Assembly: GCA_026710565.1 (NCBI GenBank) | Contig: JAPOQV010000420.1 | Span: forward strand, 1-25,116 | Direction: 5' to 3' | Source: Spirochaetaceae bacterium | GTDB lineage: Bacteria; Spirochaetota; Spirochaetia; SZUA-6; Bin103 | DNA length: 25,116 nucleotides | Shown: positions 14,734-22,053 of the stretch, in pieces | Layout of the letters: each line of letters starts with the position of its first letter | Position numbering within the stretch: the first letter of the stretch is position 1 | Program-made: the position numbers and the translations under genes | The notes under the pieces: model-generated | Seen by the model: only the letters and a program-made list of their open reading frames with translations | Told to the model about the DNA's origin: nothing | Database searches by the model: none

Positions 14734-15777
14734 CTAGGCGACCGGAGACGCCTCGGCCAGAATACGCTCGGCTTTCTGCGCCTGCTCGGAGTCGGGGTTC
14801 ATGGTCACGATCCGCTGCAGGTGCAGGCGTGCCAGCGGGTCGCCTTCGCGTGCCCGCTCGACTGCCTCGGCGAAACCCTTCTCCTGGAAGCTGGTGTCCT
14901 TGTCGATCACCTCGAACTCGTACTTCCGCCAGTAGTAACGCAGGTCCTCGGACCCGTTCCACGTCGCATACACCTGATCCCACGACAGCGGCTGGTGGCC
15001 GGACAGGTGAGGGTCGAGCATGTGGTCGGTCACCGGGGAGCCCATGCGCTGATAGCGGTTGTCCAGCGACACGCGCAAGCGGTCCGGCGTCACGTTCGGC
15101 AGGGCGCCGTGAATGGTCAGGGCGTGGAAGAACAGCACGTCCCCGAGTTGGTAGTCGGTGGAGACCCAGCCGTCCGGGTGTTCCTCCGGGTCGATGCTGA
15201 GGCTGCCGGCCCCGAGCGAGAAGTGGTGATCGACCACCCGGCCGACGCGGTGCGAGCCCGGCAGCACCGCCAGCCCGCCCAGGTCGCGCGGGCAGTCGCC
15301 GACCGGATGCCAGCAGGAGTACACGTCCATGCTGCTCTGGAAGTGGACGAAGTCCTGGTGGATGGGCGTGGTGTGCTCCGTGAACTGCGGGAACCAGATG
15401 CGTGCGATCTTGTGCGGGAACGCGAACACGGGCCCGTGGATGACCTTGCCCAGAACGTCCATGACCTCCGGCCAGTGTCCGGCGCGGTGGAAGCTCTCCA
15501 GCCGGTAGACCTGGTGGTAGACGTCCACGTAGTCGAGGTCGCCCTCCGTGCAGCGCCTGGTGGCGTCGGCGATGCCGTCCATGGGATCGGTGCCGGGCAC
15601 CAGCCAGCCGTTGGCGGCGATGACCTCCATCATGTCGCGGCGCAGCGCCCGAAGCCGGTCCGGGTCGAGGAGGCCGCGGAAGAAAAGGTACCCCTCGTCG
15701 TCCATGCGCCGCCGCAACTCAGCCGCGTCGGTCAGCGCGTCGTTGGAGACACGAAACTCACCAAAGTTCTCGATCAT
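14734..15777 (-). CDS. phytanoyl-CoA dioxygenase family protein (PhyH-like)
   Basis: Fe(II)/2-oxoglutarate oxygenase of the PhyH family, 347 aa, cytoplasmic. The double-stranded beta-helix carries His140 and Asp142 in TPIHQDFVHFQ, distal His223 in FFHALTIHGALPN and Arg235 in RLRVSLDN as the 2-oxoglutarate-binding arginine. The loop GGLAVLPGSHRVG is typical. The last 40 residues (FAEAVERAREGDPLARLHLQ onward) form an extra helical tail beyond the oxygenase core. There is no Shine-Dalgarno sequence; instead CATAAT lies eight bases before the ATG, suggesting a leaderless transcript. The substrate is unknown; members hydroxylate lipids, small metabolites and natural products. Confidence 0.88.
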   Translation of the reverse strand: MIENFGEFRVSNDALTDAAELRRRMDDEGYLFFRGLLDPDRLRALRRDMMEVIAANGWLVPGTDPMDGIADATRRCTEGDLDYVDVYHQVYRLESFHRAGHWPEVMDVLGKVIHGPVFAFPHKIARIWFPQFTEHTTPIHQDFVHFQSSMDVYSCWHPVGDCPRDLGGLAVLPGSHRVGRVVDHHFSLGAGSLSIDPEEHPDGWVSTDYQLGDVLFFHALTIHGALPNVTPDRLRVSLDNRYQRMGSPVTDHMLDPHLSGHQPLSWDQVYATWNGSEDLRYYWRKYEFEVIDKDTSFQEKGFAEAVERAREGDPLARLHLQRIVTMNPDSEQAQKAERILAEASPVA

Positions 15778-15785
15778 GGAAACCG

Positions 15786-15791
15786 ATTATG
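15786..15791 (-). promoter_or_regulatory. possible -10 box of a leaderless promoter
   Basis: CATAAT on the minus strand, eight bases before the ATG of the PhyH-like gene at 15777, where no ribosome binding site exists. No convincing -35 box was found. The spacing matches leaderless promoters in other high-GC bacteria. Confidence 0.4.
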
Positions 15792-15835
15792 CCATGAGTC
15801 CCATTCGGTGCCGAGGGGCTTCCGTGCTGGCGTCT

Positions 15836-15965
15836 CAGGTGGAAGCTCGCCTACCGCGATCGGCTCGGCAGTACCTGAACCGCGAGACCGGGAACGCGGG
15901 CAAAGTGCCGTGCGTCACCGTCGCTCGGCGTGGATGGCGACCGTCGAGTCGATCAGGAGTCCCAC
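15836..15965 (-). pseudogene. VapC-like PIN toxin remnant
   Basis: A GTG at 15965 overlaps the antitoxin stop and begins GLLIDSTVAIHAERR, the usual N-terminus of VapC PIN-domain RNases, including the first catalytic Asp. A TGA at 15917-15915 ends it after 16 codons. Downstream in the same reading direction, EPIAVGELPPETPAR looks like a shortened version of the next VapC block (EPVA..ITASELLHG...TPARR), so the gene seems to have lost internal and 3' sequence. The oxygenase gene begins just beyond. A toxin cannot be made. Confidence 0.6.
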
Positions 15966-16249
15966 GGCTGGCGGTGCTCGCTCGGCTCTCCGGCAAGAAT
16001 CGCCAGCAGATCGTCGCCAAAGCGGCCGTCCAGCACCACCGGCGGTCGCTCGTGGAGCACACGCACACACTCGGGCGCGTGCCGGCCGGTCGTCGTGGGA
16101 GCCGCCATGACGCAGACGTCCTCTCCGCGGCGTCGAATCACGAACCGGTGCCCACGCTCGACCTCATCGAGCAGCATGGAGAAGGAACGACTCGCCTCGG
16201 TAGCGGAAACCCGATGCAAGCCATCAGGGGTAGCTGACTCATGGTCCAC
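15953..16249 (-). CDS. Phd/YefM-type (VapB-like) antitoxin
   Basis: Antitoxin of the Phd/YefM fold, 98 aa from a GTG at 16249; the longer frame to 16453 adds an unlikely leader. The DNA-binding part reads VSATEASRSFSMLLDEVERG, then FVIRRRGEDVCVMAAP. The C-terminal segment after about residue 60 is the expected toxin-wrapping tail, ending LAGEPSEHRQPWDS. Its stop overlaps the start of the VapC remnant, the normal antitoxin-toxin layout. It faces the MNT gene across a shared 100-bp divergent region. With its toxin broken, it may persist as a repressor or an anti-addiction remnant. Confidence 0.75.
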   Translation of the reverse strand: MDHESATPDGLHRVSATEASRSFSMLLDEVERGHRFVIRRRGEDVCVMAAPTTTGRHAPECVRVLHERPPVVLDGRFGDDLLAILAGEPSEHRQPWDS

Positions 16250-16349
16250 TTTTCTGATGCTCTCGCCCGGGTGTCTTCGTGTCAACCAGTGAGTGAGGCT
16301 CGAAGGGATGTATCGGATCCCCTGTATCGTGAGAAGGACGAGCGCTACC

Positions 16350-16700
16350 ATGGCGATCATCGAACGGGAACCTCGAGCCAGCCGTGCCGCTCCTCCTTCA
16401 CTGGACCAGATCCGCCCTGGGCTGGCTGCGTTCTGCGCCGGCCATGGGATCACGAGAGCGATCGTCTTCGGTTCCTACGCCCGTGGCACGCAGACCCGGA
16501 GGAGCGATCTCGACCTGGTGATCGTCATGGATACGGCGAAGCGATTCCTCGACCGGTACGACGAAGTCAAGGACATCCACGATCTCGTGCCGGACGTGCA
16601 CGTGGAGATGCTGATCTACACCGAGGACGAGCTGCGTGCGATCGAGCATCGCCCTTTCGTGCGGCAGATACTGCGGGAAGGCGTCGTCGTTCATGAGTGA
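16350..16700 (+). CDS. mntA: MNT-type nucleotidyltransferase (antitoxin of MNT-HEPN)
   Basis: Minimal nucleotidyltransferase, 116 aa from the ATG at 16350 (AAGGA upstream). Motifs are GSYARG (41-46) and SDLDLVIVM (52-60), with metal-binding Asp53 and Asp55 and a further acidic residue in VHVEMLIYTE. In MNT-HEPN pairs such proteins AMPylate the HEPN toxin to neutralise it. The HEPN gene follows with an 8-bp overlap (ATGAGTGA), strongly supporting a two-gene unit. The N-terminal 20 residues are basic and variable. Activity toward the partner is inferred from the family. Confidence 0.85.
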   Translation: MAIIEREPRASRAAPPSLDQIRPGLAAFCAGHGITRAIVFGSYARGTQTRRSDLDLVIVMDTAKRFLDRYDEVKDIHDLVPDVHVEMLIYTEDELRAIEHRPFVRQILREGVVVHE

Positions 16701-17178
16701 GGAAAAGAACCACGCCGAAGCGGTGCGGTGGTTGGGCACGGCGCGCGGTGACCTTGCGACGGCACGGGTGCTGCTCGCCAACGAGCGCTATGCGCACTCA
16801 TGCTTTCATGCGCAGCAAGCTGCGGAGAAGGCGATGAAGAGCCTGTGGCACTCGCTCGATCGCGATCCGTGGGGCCACTCGGTGCGCAAACTGATCGATG
16901 ACTTGAAGGAGATCCACGCGGACCACTACGCCCGCTTGCAGGACATCGTCCCCATGGCCGCCGAGCTGGACCGTCTCTACATCCCGACCCGATACCCGAA
17001 CGGCTTGCCGGGCATTCTCCCGGACCAGGCGTACTTCGAGCGTGATGCGGAACGCGCGCTCGGCATCGCGGAGCGGCTGATCGGCCGCATGGAAGCGCTC
17101 CTCGGTCAGACCAGCCCGCCGCTCCCCGGCGACTCGACGGAACCGTCCGGCGCAGCGCCGGCGGACGGCGGACCTTGA
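16693..17178 (+). CDS. hepT: HEPN domain protein (toxin of MNT-HEPN)
   Basis: All-helical HEPN protein, 161 aa, starting at an ATG that overlaps the MNT stop. Features are WLGTARGDLATARVLLANER, YAHSCFHAQQAAEKAMKSLW and TRYPNGLPG (99-107), a segment typical of HEPN proteins paired with nucleotidyltransferases. HEPN toxins are RNases using an R-x4-6-H motif. I did not place that motif confidently here, so this could also be a non-toxic HEPN. The last 25 residues are a Pro/Gly-rich tail coded within a strong inverted repeat. Confidence 0.82.
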   Translation: MSEEKNHAEAVRWLGTARGDLATARVLLANERYAHSCFHAQQAAEKAMKSLWHSLDRDPWGHSVRKLIDDLKEIHADHYARLQDIVPMAAELDRLYIPTRYPNGLPGILPDQAYFERDAERALGIAERLIGRMEALLGQTSPPLPGDSTEPSGAAPADGGP

Positions 17179-17191
17179 CATCGGTTCCGTC
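17136..17191. terminator. nested inverted repeat at the end of the MNT-HEPN unit
   Basis: GACGGAACCG (17136-17145) is the exact reverse complement of CGGTTCCGTC (17182-17191). Between them a second stem (CCGGCGC/GCGCCGG around one A) sits in the HEPN 3' end. The structure spans the HEPN stop and reaches into the spacer of the next promoter. Terminator or attenuator function is inferred; no T-run follows. Confidence 0.4.
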
Positions 17192-17202
17192 GCTTCTACG
17201 CT
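17175..17202 (+). promoter_or_regulatory. sigma-70-type promoter of the TauD-like gene
   Basis: A perfect TTGACA (17175-17180), a 16-base spacer and TACGCT (17197-17202), 16 bases before the ATG at 17219. GGGAG precedes the start. The -35 box overlaps the HEPN stop codon. Confidence 0.5.
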
Positions 17203-17218
17203 ATCGGGAGCGGTCCCG

Positions 17219-18226
17219 ATGACGTACAAGTACGAGGAGCTCGGCAGCGGCGTGGCGGTCCCGTGCGTGCGCATGGACCTGAGCGGCTCGAACGGGCCGC
17301 GGGCCGGCGGGCAGATCAGGGACCGGATCTTCGAGATCGTCGACCGGGAAGGGGCGTTGCTGTTCCGCGGCGCCGGGATCGAAGGCCCGGCCGGGTATGC
17401 CGAGTTCCTGGCGGCGATCGGCTTCCGCCACCACTCCTACGTGGGCGGCACGGCGCCGCGCACGGACCTCGGCCGCGGAGTATATACGGCGACCGACCTG
17501 CCTCCCGACACGACCGTGATGATCCACCAGGAGATGAGCTACCTGGACGATGTCCCCGACTACGTCTCCTTCTACTGCCACGTGCCGCCCGGGAACGGCC
17601 AGAAGACGAACCTGATCGGCGACATGCGCCGGCTGTCCGCGGAACTGCCGGATGAGCTCAGAAGGAAGTACCACGGAAGGCGCGCCCGCCTGCGCCGCAC
17701 GCTGCGGACCGAGGGGAGCGAGCGGGTCGTCTCCCGCAGGGAGAGGAGCTGGCAGGAGGTCCTGGGCACCGGCGACCGGGGGGAGGCGAGGGCCATCGCC
17801 GCGCGCAAGGGCTGGGACCTGACCTGGACCGCGGACGATTCGCTGATCTTCCTGCAGGAGCCGGCGCGGTTCTTCCGGCCGCATCCCGTGCACGGCGAGA
17901 TGTGGTGCAGCCAGGGCCTGCACTATCAGCCTGCGGGCCGGCGTTTGGTGGCCGAACGCGATGGCAGGATGGGGGACGCCCTGCGGATCGCCACGGCCAT
18001 GGAGGAGGCGCCGGACAGCCTGGACGCCATGGTCATGGAGGACGGCAGCGCGGTGCCGGCGGAGGACTGCGCTGCCTGGTTCGAGCTCTGCTCGGCGGCG
18101 CAGGTCTCCTACGCGCTCGCTCGGGGCGAGATGATCATCCTGGACAACATGCTCATGGCACACGGCAGAACGACGTTCACCGGCACGCGCACCATGTACG
18201 CGGCCCTCGGCGACCGCGCAAGGTAG
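17219..18226 (+). CDS. TauD/TfdA-family (SyrP-like) Fe(II)/2OG dioxygenase
   Basis: Non-heme iron oxygenase of the taurine-dioxygenase fold, 335 aa; GGGAG lies nine bases ahead of the ATG. The facial triad is His103 and Glu105 in MIHQEMSYLDDVPDYVSFYC and His315 in DNMLMAHGRTTFTGTR, with an Arg a few residues later for 2-oxoglutarate. The Glu in HxE instead of Asp and the 'H-E-M-S-Y' context match SyrP-like members, which hydroxylate amino-acid-derived substrates. A central basic insert (about 145-195) separates the two halves. The substrate is unknown. It is the odd one among the window's oxygenases, the others being PhyH-type. Confidence 0.85.
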   Translation: MTYKYEELGSGVAVPCVRMDLSGSNGPRAGGQIRDRIFEIVDREGALLFRGAGIEGPAGYAEFLAAIGFRHHSYVGGTAPRTDLGRGVYTATDLPPDTTVMIHQEMSYLDDVPDYVSFYCHVPPGNGQKTNLIGDMRRLSAELPDELRRKYHGRRARLRRTLRTEGSERVVSRRERSWQEVLGTGDRGEARAIAARKGWDLTWTADDSLIFLQEPARFFRPHPVHGEMWCSQGLHYQPAGRRLVAERDGRMGDALRIATAMEEAPDSLDAMVMEDGSAVPAEDCAAWFELCSAAQVSYALARGEMIILDNMLMAHGRTTFTGTRTMYAALGDRAR

Positions 18227-18244
18227 TCGGAGCCGCCCTCCGAC
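18226..18244. terminator. bidirectional terminator hairpin
   Basis: GTCGGAG and CTCCGAC form a perfect 7-bp stem around CCGCC, in the 24-bp gap between two convergent stop codons, followed by CCGTCTCT. Confidence 0.5.
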
Positions 18245-18250
18245 CCGTCT

Positions 18251-18817
18251 CTATCGCGCTTGGGCTGCCAAGTGCTCCACCCGTATCTCCTCGAGCAGCA
18301 CGCCCCAGGTCTTGCCGGGATGGTCGCGCAGATCGTGGACGACCAAGTCGAAGGTGACCTGCGTGACGTGGTCGGCGCGCACGTCGATGTCGGCCCGTAC
18401 CGGCGTGAGCTCCAGCGGCACGTCCACGCGCTCGCCGCTCTTCACGACGCCGCTGGCGGCGGAAGCCAGGACTTCGGCCGCATCGTAGCGCCCGGCCGGT
18501 ACCCCTTGGCGGGCGAGCTCGACGGTGGCGCCGTCCTTGTAGCGGGTCAGGTCGATCCCCGCCGGCTCGACCAGGATCGACTGCCAGCCCTCGTAGGTGC
18601 GGGCGCCGCGCAGGTGCAACCGTACCCCATCAACAATCACCACCAGCGACGAGAAGTCGTCGATCGCCTCGCGATGGTCCGTGATCAGCACGATGACCTC
18701 GCCTGACTCCTCCTCGCCTGCCGCGGAAGCCGAGGCCAGGGCCGCGCTCAGGAGCAGGAGGACCATCGCAATCGCGCTCGGGCAGGGCCGCAGGCGCAGC
18801 AAAGGCAGGGGTCTCAT
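18251..18817 (-). CDS. exported DUF4382-like protein
   Basis: Protein of 188 aa from an ATG at 18817; an upstream extension to 18907 would bury the signal peptide. Residues 10-33 form the leader (AIAMVLLLLSAALASASAAG). There is no lipobox Cys. The body fits DUF4382: GEVIVLITDHREAIDDFSSL, then VVIVDGVRLHLRG, GWQSILVEPAGIDLTRYKDG, VPAGRYDAAEVLASAASGVV, followed by a beta strand-rich end. This is a prealbumin-like fold found in cell-surface proteins. Its role is unknown. It is divergent from the PhyH-like gene at 18895 across 77 bp. Confidence 0.72.
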   Translation of the reverse strand: MRPLPLLRLRPCPSAIAMVLLLLSAALASASAAGEEESGEVIVLITDHREAIDDFSSLVVIVDGVRLHLRGARTYEGWQSILVEPAGIDLTRYKDGATVELARQGVPAGRYDAAEVLASAASGVVKSGERVDVPLELTPVRADIDVRADHVTQVTFDLVVHDLRDHPGKTWGVLLEEIRVEHLAAQAR

Positions 18818-18881
18818 CGGGTTGTGGTTCCGGGGGGAGGGGCGCGTTGCCGGCGCGGCGGCGTCCGTCTGCCCGAGAGTG

Positions 18882-18887
18882 TAGACT
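18882..18887 (+). promoter_or_regulatory. possible -10 box of a leaderless promoter
   Basis: TAGACT, seven bases before the ATG at 18895, which has no ribosome binding site. The TANNNT-to-start spacing is that of leaderless transcripts in other high-GC bacteria. Confidence 0.42.
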
Positions 18888-18894
18888 TCCCGCC

Positions 18895-19746
18895 ATGGCA
18901 TACACAAACGGCGCGTCGGCCGGGCCGATTCACGCGGGCGAGCGGTTCACGGAGGCCGAGACGAAGCGGATCACGGAAGCGCTGAGTCGCGACGGGTACT
19001 GCTTCCTGGGCACGTCGATCCTGGAACAGGACGAAGTGGCGGCGCTCCGCGATGCCATGGAGCGCAAGATCGACGATCCCGCGATGCAGGACGACCAGCC
19101 CGGCAACCATCGCCAGGGCAGGTCGCTGATGCGGATGTTCGAGTACGACCGCTCCTTCCGCGACCTGATCGTGCGCGAGCCGTTCGCCAGCCTGGCGGAG
19201 GCGGTGCTGGGCGACCAGTGCCACGTCATGGGCCAGAACGCGCTGTTCACGGAGCCCAATCCCGCCGCCACGGTCGACGGTCCGGGCGGCTGGCACCTCG
19301 ACGACCTGGTGCAGTTCCCGCTGCCGCCGGAGATCCCCCGTCACGACCCCGGGGTGCCGCTGCCCTGCAACGTCATGCAGCTCTTCACGCCGCTGACCGG
19401 CATCGACTCGGTCGCGTGCGGGCCGACGCAGGTGGTGCCGCAGAGCCACTACGCGGGCCGCCGCCCGACGGTCCAGGACCGCCCGCACTTCGACGGCAAC
19501 GGTCCGGTGTCGATCCTGGCGGAGCCGGGCGACGCCTACATCTTCAACAACCAGGTCTGGCACCGCGGCGCGCCCAACGCCTCGGACCGCAACCGGCTGC
19601 TCGGCGGAGCCACCTACAGCAAGCGCTTCGTCGCGCAGCGCTTCTACCCGTTCATCGACTACCAGATGCCCGAGCATGTGTGGGAGGGTGCAGGCCCACG
19701 GCTGCAGCGGATGCTCGGCCGCCACAAGCACGGCTCCTACGGCTGA
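18895..19746 (+). CDS. phytanoyl-CoA dioxygenase family protein
   Basis: PhyH-type Fe(II)/2-oxoglutarate oxygenase, 283 aa. The ATG at 18895 was chosen over an upstream GTG because TAGACT sits seven bases before it and the sequence upstream looks like promoter. His134 and Asp136 in GGWHLDDLVQF, distal His223 in NNQVWHRGAPN and Arg232 or Arg234 in SDRNR complete the site. The loop ACGPTQVVPQSHYAGRR is a standard substrate-side element. It lacks the helical tail of the first PhyH-like protein here, so the two are not recent duplicates. The substrate is unknown. Confidence 0.87.
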   Translation: MAYTNGASAGPIHAGERFTEAETKRITEALSRDGYCFLGTSILEQDEVAALRDAMERKIDDPAMQDDQPGNHRQGRSLMRMFEYDRSFRDLIVREPFASLAEAVLGDQCHVMGQNALFTEPNPAATVDGPGGWHLDDLVQFPLPPEIPRHDPGVPLPCNVMQLFTPLTGIDSVACGPTQVVPQSHYAGRRPTVQDRPHFDGNGPVSILAEPGDAYIFNNQVWHRGAPNASDRNRLLGGATYSKRFVAQRFYPFIDYQMPEHVWEGAGPRLQRMLGRHKHGSYG

Positions 19747-19786
19747 GCGGTCCCGACAGCGTCTGATGCGACCATGAGATAAGGGC

Positions 19787-20743
19787 GTGCCTCCGCTCGC
19801 CGTCGGCATCGTCCTGTTCTCGACGATCCTGCACGCCGGCTGGAACCTGGTCGCCAAGCAGCGCAGCGACTCCTGGGCCACGTTCCGGCAGATCCTGTTC
19901 ACGGTCAGCGCGCCGGCCCTCGTGGTCGGCGTGTGGGCCGAGCTGTTCGGCGCGGGGATCCTGCCCCTGGTGTGGCCGTTCCTGCTGGGGGCGAGCGCCT
20001 CGCAGGCGGTCTATTTCCTGGGGCTCACGCTGGGCTACCGGGCCGGCGACCTGGGGGTCGTGTATCCGGTGACCAGGGCATTGCCCGTCCTGTTCCTGGG
20101 CGGGTTCGATCTGGCCCGCAGCCTGTCGCCGAGCGCCATGGGGTGGCTTGGGCTTGCGCTGGTGGCGGCTGGCTGCGTGGTCATTTCCTGGGCCGGCCGG
20201 CCGCCGAGGGATGCGCCGGCCGCCGGCCGCCGGCCGCGCGTGCTGCCTGCCACGATCGGATGGGCGGTCGTCGGCGCCGCCGGCACCGTCGGCTACACCG
20301 CGTTCGACAAGCTGGCGGCCGAGGCACTGAGCCGGCAGTCCGGCGGCGGGCTGATCGACGCGGTCCAGTACGGAGTCTGGGAATTCGTGATCACGACGGT
20401 CCTGTACGCACCGCTGCTGGTCGTGGCCATGCGGGCGAGCGCCCGCCGGCGCGCGGAGGCGCCGGCAACCCGGGCGCCGGCGTCCTGGAGGTCATGGCGG
20501 GGGCTGTTCGGCGACTGGCGCATCGCCGCGGTCGGCTTCAGCATGTTCGTCGCCTACTCGCTGGTGCTGTGGGCCTACCAGCTCTCGGAGCGCGCCAGCT
20601 ACGTCGTGGCGCTGCGGCAGTTCAGCATCGTCCTGGGCGTGGTGGCCGCGGCGGTGCTGATGCGGGAGCGCGCGCCGGTCGTGCGCATCGGCGCCGCGGT
20701 CGTGATCGTGGCGGGCATCGCCCTGGTGTCCGTGGCGCCGTAG
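19787..20743 (+). CDS. EamA/DMT-superfamily transporter
   Basis: Inner-membrane transporter of the drug/metabolite superfamily, 318 aa, about ten transmembrane segments in two EamA repeats separated by a Pro/Arg-rich loop (about 140-155). Motifs are HAGWNLVAKQRSD, GYRAGDLGVVYPVTRALPVL and, in the second repeat, YQLSERASYVVALRQFS. The GTG start at 19787 has AAGGG only two bases ahead, so initiation is uncertain. Family members export amino acids or metabolites or move nucleotide sugars. Its 3' end is overlapped by the antisense SDR frame. Confidence 0.87.
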   Translation: MPPLAVGIVLFSTILHAGWNLVAKQRSDSWATFRQILFTVSAPALVVGVWAELFGAGILPLVWPFLLGASASQAVYFLGLTLGYRAGDLGVVYPVTRALPVLFLGGFDLARSLSPSAMGWLGLALVAAGCVVISWAGRPPRDAPAAGRRPRVLPATIGWAVVGAAGTVGYTAFDKLAAEALSRQSGGGLIDAVQYGVWEFVITTVLYAPLLVVAMRASARRRAEAPATRAPASWRSWRGLFGDWRIAAVGFSMFVAYSLVLWAYQLSERASYVVALRQFSIVLGVVAAAVLMRERAPVVRIGAAVVIVAGIALVSVAP

Positions 20744-21551
20744 CGGCGCAGACGACCGGGCAGCCGATCAGCAGTGACTCGGCTCCGTCGATCCACACCT
20801 CGGTGCCGCTGATGTGGCGGGCGTCGTCGGAAGCCAGGAATGCCACCAGCTTGCCGACCTGCGCCGGGTCGCCGGCCTTGCCGCCGGTCAGCGGGATCGA
20901 TCCGCGCGGGAAGTCGGAGCGGTCCGCCCGCATCTCGATGCTGGCGGCATTGCGCGGGAAGGTGTTTTCGTCGATCTCGGTTGCGAACCAACCAGGGCAG
21001 ACGGCGTTGACGCGGATGCGCGCCGGCCCCAGCTCGACCGCAAGTTTCTTGGCGAACGTGACCTGCGCCGCCTTGGAGGCCGCGTACACCGACGATCCGG
21101 TGACGCTGAACATGCGCGTTCCCTGCACGGACGAGCAGATCGCGATCGAGCCGCCCGCGCGCTTGAGGTGCGGCACGCTGTACTTGACGGTGAGGAAGGT
21201 GCCCTTGAGGTTGATGTCGATGGTGGTGTCCCACTCCTCGGGGGTGATCTCCTCGACCGGCGCCCAGACGCCGTTGATGCCGGCGTTGGCGAACACGATG
21301 TCCAGCCGTCCGTACGCGGCGACGAGCGCGTCGACCGCGGCTGACACCTGGTCGGCCTGCGAGACGTCCGCGGTCAGCGCCATCGCCTGACCTCCGGCCG
21401 CCTCGATCTCGGCCACCGTCTGCTCGATCTCGGCGGTCGTCCGGGAGAGCACACCCACACGTGCGCCCTCGCGGGCCAGCTCCAGGGCAGCGGCCTTGCC
21501 GATGCCGGAACCTGCGCCGGTCACCAGCGCTGCCTGTCCTTCGAATCTCAT
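20622..21551 (-). CDS. short-chain dehydrogenase/reductase with 3' read-on
   Basis: NAD(P)-dependent SDR (classical type), cytoplasmic; GGGAGGA precedes the ATG. The cofactor motif is TGAGSGIG (11-18), with ANAG (88-91), Asn114, Ser140/141, Tyr156 and Lys160 (YAASK) forming the active site, then NAVCPGW. The enzyme's normal end is VWIDGAESLLIG (about 263). No stop follows, so the frame continues for 46 Arg/Pro-rich residues, overlapping the convergent EamA gene by 122 bp. The tail is probably a read-on after stop loss, not a domain. Arg31 after the first strand hints at NADP preference. The substrate is unknown. Confidence 0.85.
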   Translation of the reverse strand: MRFEGQAALVTGAGSGIGKAAALELAREGARVGVLSRTTAEIEQTVAEIEAAGGQAMALTADVSQADQVSAAVDALVAAYGRLDIVFANAGINGVWAPVEEITPEEWDTTIDINLKGTFLTVKYSVPHLKRAGGSIAICSSVQGTRMFSVTGSSVYAASKAAQVTFAKKLAVELGPARIRVNAVCPGWFATEIDENTFPRNAASIEMRADRSDFPRGSIPLTGGKAGDPAQVGKLVAFLASDDARHISGTEVWIDGAESLLIGCPVVCAATAPRTPGRCPPRSRPRRRCARPARAPASAPPRPPRPGRC

Positions 21552-21594
21552 CTCTCGTCCTCCCTGTGGTGGATGCGGTCCAGTCGGCTGAGAA

Positions 21595-21602
21595 TATAGA
21601 CT
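21595..21602 (+). promoter_or_regulatory. possible -10 region of the second MNT gene
   Basis: TATAGACT, resembling the box before the PhyH-like gene at 18895. It precedes an ATG at 21612 that opens a 12-codon frame ending at 21650, overlapping the MNT start at 21644. Confidence 0.35.
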
Positions 21603-21643
21603 GAGCGAACCATGAACGATCTCGTTGAGGGTGACACGTCACG

Positions 21644-22003
21644 ATGCTGAAGGCTGACGATGTGAGTGGATTCGACCTGACGCCGGACGAGCGCGCATGG
21701 CTGGACGCATACCGGAAGTCGCTCGGGCAGCGCCACCCGGACAGCGTGGTGCGGATGCTCGTATATGGATCGAAGGCTCGGCGCGAGGCTCACCGGGAGA
21801 GCGATCTGGACGTTCTCATCATCGTCAGGAACGACCTCGCGCACCTGAAGCGGACGTTGCGCCGAGTCGGCTACGACTTGGCGGCGACTACGGACGCCGT
21901 GCCCTCGATCATGGCATACACGGCGGCGGAGTGGCAGCAAGGCAACGCTCGGGGCTACCCATTCCAGCGTGCCGTGGAGCGGGACGGCGTGACCGTTCTG
22001 TGA
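21644..22003 (+). CDS. MNT-type nucleotidyltransferase without an intact HEPN partner
   Basis: Nucleotidyltransferase domain protein, 119 aa. Residues 41-48 (YGSKARRE) and 53-60 (SDLDVLII) give the polymerase-beta-like motif with two metal-binding Asp residues. A third acidic position is not obvious: the later segment reads DAVPSIMAYT where an acidic strand is expected. The C-terminus (NARGYPFQRAVERDGVTVL) is typical for MNT antitoxins. No HEPN gene follows, only a nine-codon stub. It may be a relic of a second MNT-HEPN pair. The start ATG has GAGGG 13 bases ahead, a poor distance. Confidence 0.78.
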   Translation: MLKADDVSGFDLTPDERAWLDAYRKSLGQRHPDSVVRMLVYGSKARREAHRESDLDVLIIVRNDLAHLKRTLRRVGYDLAATTDAVPSIMAYTAAEWQQGNARGYPFQRAVERDGVTVL

Positions 22004-22004
22004 A

Positions 22005-22034
22005 TTGACAGAGCGAGAACTCGCAGCGAAGTGA
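22005..22034 (+). pseudogene. possible HEPN-gene stub
   Basis: A TTG right after the MNT stop begins TERELAAK and ends at TGA after nine codons. HEPN partners of MNT proteins often begin this way. The rest of such a gene is absent, as the M81 gene starts 20 bp later. This is suggestive only. Confidence 0.25.
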
Positions 22035-22053
22035 GTCGGAGGACGAATCGAGC

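Noticed and set aside
14821..16110. 429-aa open frame antisense to the first PhyH-like gene and the vapC remnant
   Set aside because: Shadow frame of high-GC coding sequence with no ribosome binding site or known motif.
18814..19902. 362-aa open frame antisense to the PhyH-like gene
   Set aside because: Val/Arg/His-rich shadow in high-GC DNA; the plus strand has the complete iron-binding motif.
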